From Anaerolinea thermophila UNI-1 (GTDB lineage Bacteria > Chloroflexota > Anaerolineae > Anaerolineales > Anaerolineaceae): a stretch of 64,000 nucleotides of DNA. Location: positions 1,922,001-1,986,000 of the forward strand of contig NC_014960.1 of the NCBI RefSeq assembly GCF_000199675.1, written 5' to 3'. The translations under genes were made by a program, and so were the position numbers. A model generated the notes under the pieces. It was given only the letters and a program-made list of their open reading frames with translations, was not told the DNA's origin and ran no database searches. Positions 43,712-52,000 of this stretch are shown here, piece by piece; position 1 is the stretch's first letter, and every line of letters begins with the position of its first letter.

Positions 43712-45298
43712 ATGACTCACTCGTCCTTGCAACATGCCCCCTCTGATTTATCTTCACCAGACTTAACTAAAACATTGAAATCCTATTTGGAATCTCTTGA
43801 TACCTCATTTTGGATATATCCAGTTTCGGGAACATGGAAACTCGGAACATTCCCTTTTCCCAGTGAATTATCTAACACGCCATTAATTTATGTGCCTGCT
43901 GTATTGCCTGAAACGTTTGGTGACCCAAACTTTAAGAAAACCTATGGAGTAAAACTGGCATATTATGCGGGCGCAATGGCAAATGCAATTGCCTCTGAGC
44001 GCCTTGTTATCACCATGGGAAAAGCGGGCTTGCTGGCGTCGTTTGGTGCAGGGGGATGTTCACCCAATCGCATTGAAAATGCCATCCATGAAATTCAAAA
44101 AGCCCTGCCTAAAGGTCCCTATGCCTTTAACCTGCTAAACAGCCCAAACGAACCCTCCCTGGAACGCCGCGCTGTGGAGTTATATTTGAAATATGGTGTC
44201 CCTGTCATTGAGGCATCAGCCTATCTTGATATTACATATCCTCTGGCACTGTATCGTTTGAGCGGGCTTTCCAGAACACCCGATGGGAAGGTTAGAATTA
44301 GCAATCACATTATTGCAAAGGTTTCGCGTAAAGAAGTGGCTTCACGGTTTCTTTCACCTGCACCGGCAGATCTCGTATCCCAACTTCTTTCTGAGGGCAA
44401 GATTAGCGAAGAGCAAGCCCAACTTGCCTCACTTGTACCCATGGCAGATGATATTACCGTCGAAGCGGATTCCGGTGGGCATACAGATAACCGCCCTTTG
44501 GTAGGCTTAATTCCCACCATGCTGGCACTGCGGGATGAATATCAGGCAAAATATCACTATGAAACCCCGGTGCACATTGGCGCCGCAGGTGGCATCAGTA
44601 CCCCCCAATCTGTCCTTGCGGCTTTCATGATGGGAGCGGCATATGTGGTTACAGGCTCGGTGAATCAGTCCTGCGTAGAATCCGGGGCTTCTGAGCATAC
44701 TCGCAACCTGCTTGCTCAGGCGGATATGGCGGATGTAGCCATGGCTCCCGCCGCGGACATGTTTGAAATGGGCGTAAAAGTTCAGGTGCTAAAACGTGGC
44801 ACCATGTTTGCCAATCGGGCATCCAAGTTATATGAGTTGTATTCGCGGTATCCTTGCTGGGAAGAAGTCCCTCAACAGGAAAGAACAAGACTGGAAACCA
44901 CTGTGTTTAAGCGCACATTTGAAGAAATCTGGCAGGATACGGAAAAATTCTTTGCCGAGAGAGATCCCAGACAATTAGAGCGGGCACAACAGGATCCTCA
45001 TCACAAGATGGCACTGGTATTTCGCTGGTATCTTGGGCTTTCTTCAAGATGGTCCAACACGGGCGAAAAAGGGAGGGAAATGGACTACCAAATCTGGTGC
45101 GGACCTGCTATGGGAACATTCAATGATTGGGTAAGAGGCACATACCTTGAAAAACCGGAAAATCGCCATGTTGTGGATGTTGCTCTTCACCTGATGAAAG
45201 GTGCGGCATACCTGGCAAGAGTCCGCCTCGCTGAAATTCAGGGGATAAATATCCCACATCCGCTGAAGAAATACGTTCCTGAAACCCCTCTGGTTTAA
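43712..45298 (+). CDS. pfaD: PfaD-type trans-acting enoyl reductase of a lipid/polyketide synthase
   Basis: 528 residues from ATG 43712 (GAGG five bases upstream). FMN-dependent TIM barrel of the 2-nitropropane dioxygenase fold: AYYAGAMANAIASE, SFGAGGCSPNRIENAI, FNLLNSPNEPSLE, DDITVEADSGGHTDNRPL, HIGAAGGISTPQSV, VTGSVNQSCVESG. PfaD proteins supply enoyl reduction in trans to Pfa polyunsaturated fatty acid synthases and some polyketide synthases. This fits the neighbouring synthase, which has KR and DH but no ER domain. Convergent with the phosphopantetheinyl transferase gene. Confidence 0.93.
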   Translation: MTHSSLQHAPSDLSSPDLTKTLKSYLESLDTSFWIYPVSGTWKLGTFPFPSELSNTPLIYVPAVLPETFGDPNFKKTYGVKLAYYAGAMANAIASERLVITMGKAGLLASFGAGGCSPNRIENAIHEIQKALPKGPYAFNLLNSPNEPSLERRAVELYLKYGVPVIEASAYLDITYPLALYRLSGLSRTPDGKVRISNHIIAKVSRKEVASRFLSPAPADLVSQLLSEGKISEEQAQLASLVPMADDITVEADSGGHTDNRPLVGLIPTMLALRDEYQAKYHYETPVHIGAAGGISTPQSVLAAFMMGAAYVVTGSVNQSCVESGASEHTRNLLAQADMADVAMAPAADMFEMGVKVQVLKRGTMFANRASKLYELYSRYPCWEEVPQQERTRLETTVFKRTFEEIWQDTEKFFAERDPRQLERAQQDPHHKMALVFRWYLGLSSRWSNTGEKGREMDYQIWCGPAMGTFNDWVRGTYLEKPENRHVVDVALHLMKGAAYLARVRLAEIQGINIPHPLKKYVPETPLV

Positions 45299-45319
45299 AA
45301 CCCAAAAGCCTCAAAGCCT

Positions 45320-45362
45320 TCAGAGCCTGATTTCTTGAATCATCACAGGCTCTGATTTTTTT
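45320..45362 (+). terminator. Terminator of pfaD lying inside the end of the PPTase gene
   Basis: Perfect 10-bp stem TCAGAGCCTG/CAGGCTCTGA (45320-45329, 45346-45355) followed by seven T on the plus strand. The same bases encode the last residues of the convergent transferase. Confidence 0.88.
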
Positions 45363-46054
45363 ATTCCATGACAGGCTAAGGTCATCACAAATTGCTCTCG
45401 AATGTACCCAAAACCTGTCCAATTCTCGCCTACTCCCAGGACCTGAATTGAGATTGAGAACCATGAGCAGGCAAAAGACCTGGAAATTGTGTCAAAGCCT
45501 CCCAGAAGAATTTCAATTTTTCGAGTGTCTATACGCAATCCAAGTTTCAGCGCTTTTAAAACCGCCTCTTTCGCGCTCCAAAGAAAGGTATAGTACATCT
45601 CTTCAGACATCTCTGAAATTAAAGCCCTGTTCACTTTCTCCCGATCGGTGAAATAATCCATATAGAAAGCAGGGTCTCGTTTTTCAATTTTTTCAACATC
45701 AATCCCTAATGAAATCTCTGTATTTTGGGAAAATGCCGCACATGCCCAACCTTCCCGATGACTGATGGATAGTTCTCCCTGGACTTCTTCGCCTTTCACA
45801 AATACCCATGGAGAACCGTCTGCTCTGTTCTCAATAGAAATTTCTGAAAGGGTCAATTCCCCAAAATCTGACAGTACCCTTTGAATCAGATGTTTAGCAA
45901 CCCAGCGCCCATGCAACCATTCCTGTCGGCGTTTCTGGAAACGCAGTGAGGTCAGGCGTTCTCTTTCTTGAGGAGAGAGGAATTTCTCTCCCTCTTTTTC
46001 CCAGAACGCCTGACCTTCATCAACTTCGTGGATCAGAACATATAGAATGCTCAC
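45320..46054 (-). CDS. Sfp-type 4'-phosphopantetheinyl transferase
   Basis: Transfers phosphopantetheine from CoA to carrier proteins; 244 residues, the Sfp/PfaE size. Motifs: WVAKHLIQRVL, GELSISHREGW, LGIDVEKIEKRD with Mg-binding Asp119 and Glu121, and FLWSAKEAVLKALK with Glu163. Start ATG overlaps the stop of the giant synthase gene (ATGA), so the two are translationally coupled and the synthase's three ACPs are the likely substrates. Those ACPs have Thr rather than Ser at the modification site. Confidence 0.93.
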   Translation of the reverse strand: MSILYVLIHEVDEGQAFWEKEGEKFLSPQERERLTSLRFQKRRQEWLHGRWVAKHLIQRVLSDFGELTLSEISIENRADGSPWVFVKGEEVQGELSISHREGWACAAFSQNTEISLGIDVEKIEKRDPAFYMDYFTDREKVNRALISEMSEEMYYTFLWSAKEAVLKALKLGLRIDTRKIEILLGGFDTISRSFACSWFSISIQVLGVGENWTGFGYIREQFVMTLACHGIKKSEPVMIQEIRL

Positions 46055-49000
46055 GCCTCAGGTGATTGTGCCCACTGTGTCAATGAGGAGAGCAGTTCCT
46101 GTTCTACAGGATATGGAAGCGCTTCGGTTCGATAGCCTTTCAACTCCAGATATACCCGTCCTTTTGCATCCACTACCCTGGCATCAAAAGCCATAGAATG
46201 ATTCTCCGAAGGAACAGGTTCTACTTCTGCGTATAGCACCGGTTGCTTTGGCAGAGAGGTGCGGTAAATTTCCAACCACTCAATGGAACGGGGCAAAGCA
46301 AGAACACCAGTCTTGCCAATTTCCCACACACCGGCGGTTTGCAAACACAGTTCTACCAGCATGGGTAAAGTTGTCCACTCGGTTATAGAGTCCGTTACAG
46401 GCGGCAAATCGGCCTTCCACTTGCCAATCACCTGATTCTCTTTTCTCTGAACCCCTTCAACCACCTGGAAAGAAGGTCCATGAAAATACAAGCGATAGAC
46501 TTCCTCTGCGCTCAACTGCTGCGAACCGTTCCAGTAAGGTGGATTGCTTTTCATATCGCTTCTCTTAACCCCATCCGGGACAAGGAAGACCTGTGCAGTA
46601 AAATGCACCATGGACTCGGGTTCTTTCCCGTAACGCTGAATGGTTGACTCAAGCCGTACATCACCAATCAATTGACCTGCCTGATATTTCAAGAGTACCT
46701 TCCAAATCAATTTCCGCGCCTGATTGCGGTAAAACTTCAAAGGTAAATGGAAGTGAATATCGGAAAGCGAGGTAACACGGTAACTCTTCTGAAGATTGGA
46801 GAATAACATCGCCGTTCGTTGAGAAACAATCGCTAAGCCTTCAATTCCCATCACCCCTGGCAACAAAGGAATACCATTCAGAGCATGATCCTGTAAAAAC
46901 GGGTGTTGATTGGGGTCTAACTCCGCTTCAAAAGTTAATCCATCTTTCAAGTTAAAGTCTACAACCCGTTCGTACAGGAAATGTTTCAGCGTAGGATCAG
47001 CCAGCAACTGATTGATTTGCTCAATGTTCAGCATTCTCTGCTCAAGTCTTTGGGATTCCAACATTCCCAAAGAACCTGCCACAACCACCTCGCCTTTTAT
47101 GTCCTGAGAAATGAGATAACGAACCTGCGGGGCGGCACTCTTCGGCGAGAGCATTTCAATACCGGCGCGTTTCATCAAATCGGGCAAGAATCCTCTGCTT
47201 GCCATACCTACTTCTGCCCAGGCACCCCAATCAATACTCAAGAAATTGGTCTGAGGATATTCCTGAGAAAGGGTATTGGCTAATTTTGAGAGGAAATCAT
47301 TTGCCGCACTGTAATCTGTTTGACCCGCATTGCCAAATCTTCCCACTACCGAAGAGAAGAACACCACCTGTTTGGGTAATGACCTCCGATTTTCAAGGGC
47401 TTTGAAGAGATGGTAGAACCCATTGACTTTGACCGAAACAATTTGAGCAAACTCTTCAAATGGTTTAGTCTCAACTTTGCGGCTCTTCTCCATTCCTGCC
47501 GCATGAAGCACAACATCAATTTGTGGAACTTCCTTCAAAATCTGTTCCACGGCTTCTTCCACAGCCTCAAAACGGGTTACGTCACAAGGAAGGTAGTGTA
47601 CTCTGGCTCCCAATGCCTTCATTTTCTCCACCACCTTGAGGGTGGCTGCGCCACGCTCCAGAACCGCAATTCTCTGTTCCACCGCCGAGGGAGTAGCGCG
47701 TTCTCCTTGCTGGTGCAAACGCTCTGCCAGCGCCTTACGGAAGGCATTGCGGTCTTGAGCAAGCGCTTGAAGGTCGGGATCGCTTGGGTCTGGAAGAGAA
47801 GTTCGGCTCAGCAGGTAAAACGTACCCCGGGTAAATTTAGCCAAATCGAGCAATATAGGACCTACAATACCGCCAGAAGCCCCCGTCACCACAAAGGTTT
47901 GAACGCCTTCCAGATTTCTGAGTGATAGTGTTTCAACATCTTTCAAAACAAAAGTAAAGCGCTGGTTATCCTTCCATCCCACCTCACAGGTAGAAGCGTC
48001 ATAAAGGGTTTCCTCGAGAAGCCGCTCGGCAATCCATTCGCTCGTGGCTTTTCGCTCAAAATCCACTACTTTGACGAGACAATTGGGACGTTCCATGCTC
48101 AGGGCTTTTGCAAAGCCGGAAACTAATCCTCCAAAGGCACCATCTTTATGAGGACTTTCTACCCCGTGCAGTCCTCCCATGCGAGTAGCGCAAACCACAA
48201 AAGGCTGTCCGTTGAGTGTGCGAATCAACGTGAACAAACTATTCGCATGAAGTTCAACAGATGACTGCCAACCCTGCGGATCGAATTCCTTCATGGAAAA
48301 ACGGGAATCCAGGGCAGGAAGGAAGTACACTCCGTGGATTTCTCCCTTGGAAACAAATTTTTGGACTTCCTCGGCCATCTGGCGCACCGACTCAGGCTTG
48401 AAGCGATGAGCCTGCACTCCCTTTTGGTTGAGAAGTTTCTCCAGAGACTCTCCAACACCACCTTCTCCATCAACAATCAGGACACGAGCCTGCTGATCCA
48501 GGAAAATTCCAGATGGAACACATAAAGAAGGGTGAGGAATTAACACAGGCACTGGAATCCGAACCTTCACTTTACCCTCTGCCGAAAGATCTTCTTCCAA
48601 CAAACGTTCATCTGAAGAAAGTGGTTCCTGATCCTTAGGTACGTTTGCCTCCCAAGCCTCAGAAGGTTGAGAGAAACCTTCAATTTCAGAATGTGTAGGC
48701 TCTGTGGTTTCACCTGAAGCCAAATTGACTTGGGACTCCAACGCATCCCGCATGAAATCAATCACCTTGGCAAGGGTGTTGTAGTCAGAGAGGCGTAAAT
48801 CCTCTCTTCTGGGAATGTTGTAATGGGTTCGGATGGTGGCAAATAACTCCGCCTGTTTGACGGTATCAATCCCAAGATCTGCTTCCAAATCCAGATCCAG
48901 ATCGAGCATTTCCACCGGATATCCGGTTTTTTCGCTGACCACACTCAACACAAATTGTTTAATGGAATCTTCATCAGGTACAGAGGAAGATGCTAAAGGA

Positions 49001-52000
49001 GCAACGTTTTCTAAACGTCCCCCTGCTTTGTTCTGTCCACCAGGAACGGGTTGCTGAGATTGGGTCGTCAATGCCTCTTTCATGAACTGAATGACCTTCG
49101 CCAGTGTATTGTAATCGGCAAGGCGCAAATCCTCCCGTCGTGGAATATTGTAATGGGTTCTGATCGTGGCGAAGAGTTCGGCTTGTTTGACGGTATCAAT
49201 TCCCAGGTCGGCTTCCAAATCTAGATCCAAATCCAGCATTTCCTGAGGATAGCCAGTCTTTTCACTCACTACCTGCAGAACAAACTGCTTGATGGCCTCC
49301 TCATCCACACCGGCAATATTTACAGGAACGGCCGACAGCGTAGCGGATTCGGCAACCCGGGTTTCTATTATCCCCTCTGCTGGGGCTACCTCAGAAAATT
49401 CTGCGGGGCTTTGGGATGGTAAGAGAATTTCCTGCGTTGATTGAGGTGAAACTGCCCACATCGTAGGCCCAAATCCATATTTCCAGTTTGATTTTCTCGG
49501 CACCTGTTTCGGTGGACCATCATGACGAATCCGCAACGTGCGGTGATCCACTTCCAGAGTCACCTGGTCATAGCCACTAACTTCCCGCAACCAGTTGATA
49601 TATCGCTCTTTCTCAACCCGCACGGCAACGGGAATCTTACGGAGTAACACCATGGCAATTTGAGACCCAAAGCCTGCGCCTAGCCGTAGGGCATACACGG
49701 GATTGTACTGTCCCCCCTTCGACAGGTTCAAATCTCCCAATTCTGGATCAGGTTCAAAGCCATCGTGAATATGGGCAATGGGTGGAACGATTCCTGTTTC
49801 AAGCGACTTTACAGCCACAACATCTTCGATACCTACCCCCATAGAATGTCCTGTAAAACCTTTCGTATTGGCAATAATCACCTGAGGCGCATGAACCCCA
49901 AATACCTGTCTCAGAGCGCGAATTTCTGCGGAGGCACTTCCACCGCGAGCGGGAGTGTACGTCTCGTGAGAGACAAACACCGTTTGCCCGGCGATCTCTC
50001 CACGACGAATGCCAAAACGCTCTTCGGCTTGCTGAATCAAGTGCTCCATCACCAAAGCCACGTGCTCAACATCCAGACGGGTGCCATGATAGGCACTATT
50101 GGCAATTTGGGTCGCAAGAATTTCGGCAATACCGTACATACCACGTTCGCGAACAGCATCTTCCGACTCAATCACCAGAGCAGCAGCCCCCATCCCCATA
50201 ATCATGCCATTTCGACGACGATCGAACGGTAAAATGGCTTTACGAGGATCGCCCTCCACCGTAGCCGCACCGCTCGCCATCAAGCTGGTACCAATCCATT
50301 CGGAGAGCGCACCGGAAGTCACGTCATCTCCAGCAATTATCACAACCCTCCGTGCCCTCCCTGCACGAATCCAATCTTCTGCGATAGCAATCGCGTGAGT
50401 GGTGGTTGCACATGCGGCATTCACATGAGTATTTGGACCTCGAGCGCCTATATACTCGGCAAATTGCGAATGCCCCATGCTTAAGACACGGAAGACAAAC
50501 CTGCGGTCAAAGTGGTAATCCAGGGCGCGTATTTTTTCGTCAATTTCATCGGCTCGACGCTGAATCTCCCGATAAACCTCTGTATCCGGTGAAATCAAAC
50601 GCTGAAGGGAACGCAGTTGCTGGATCTGAGATTCAAGATTTTGAACTTCGTAAAAGCGTTGAGTTTCTTCCGCCATACGATCCAATCCAGGAAATGCGGA
50701 AGCGAAAATCACCCCGGTTTCATCTGCAAGGGCTTCGGGAAGTTTCCAGCGGTCAGGCAGATACGTCCCCTTGCTTGTGCGACGGTACGCCATCACCAGC
50801 GGAATGCCCGCATCTCTCAGGGCTTCAATTCCTGCGGCTATTGCCAATTGAGTGGAAATATCCGTTGCTTCCACACGATCTGCTGGGACACCAAATTCTT
50901 CTATCAGGTCAAATTTTCCGCGCTGACCGCCCAACTTCACCGTCTGATCTACATGGTCAATGACTTCTTGAATGGCACCGGCTTCGCTTTTGACCAGGCG
51001 AATGGCGCGTTTCTCAGCCATACGCCGACGTAAATCCTCCGAGAGCGGCTCGATGCGAATTTCCCCCCGAAGAATACTGGCAATATTCGAGTCGTCAAAG
51101 ACATGCCGGTTTTTGCCGGGTAAGCCTAACCCCGCCCCGCTCACCACAACCGAACTGGTAAGCGGGAGTTTTCCATTCCCATTTGAAGACATCTGATTAG
51201 TTTCTTTCTGGATTACCCCAGAAGCATTTATCCTACTCACTGAAACCAGACTTTCGGTCTGTTTTACAGCCCCTACGGGAATTGGAGCAGGTAATTTCTG
51301 AATCTCCGACACATTTGCAAGGGCATTTGCCATGAAATCAATGACTTTTGCAAGAGTGTTGTAATCGGAGAGGCGTAAATCCTCGCGTCGCGGGATATTG
51401 TAGTGGGTACGAATGGCAGCAAAAAGTTCTGCTTGCTTAACCGTGTCTATGCCTAAATCTGCCTCAAGGTCAAGTTCCAGATCAAGCATCTCCACCGGAT
51501 AGCCGGTCTTTTCGCTCACCAGATTGAGAACAAATTGTTTGATTTCTTCCCTGTCTTTACCTTCCAGACCTGGCGAGTTCGTTTGAAGTTGGGGCTCAGG
51601 GATTTCAACTGTCCGGGATTCTACGCGGGAGGAAACCAAAGAAAAGGTCGACTGCTCATGTTGAGTTCCTTTCGGCACAACCCCAGCCGCAAGCAAGCCG
51701 CAAAGGGCTTTGTTGAAACTTACCACAGAGCCTTCTCGCGGATGGTTGGTGGCTAAGATTGTTACATCCGTCTTCCCTTTGAGAATATCCATGGCTAAGG
51801 CGTTCAAAACCCGCTTGGGTCCAACCTCAATGAATACTCTGGCTCCCTCACGATACAAAGTTTCGATACCCTTGATAAATTGCACGGGAGAAGCCACCTG
51901 GGCTGCCAGAAGGTCGAGAATTTCATCTCGCGTGTTGGGATAGACATCCCCAGTCACATTTGCCGCGATTGTCAAACGTGGGGGCTGAATATTCATGCGA

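Noticed and set aside
50406..50963. 185-codon plus-strand frame over the giant synthase
   Set aside because: Antisense to the second ketosynthase domain; no independent signal.
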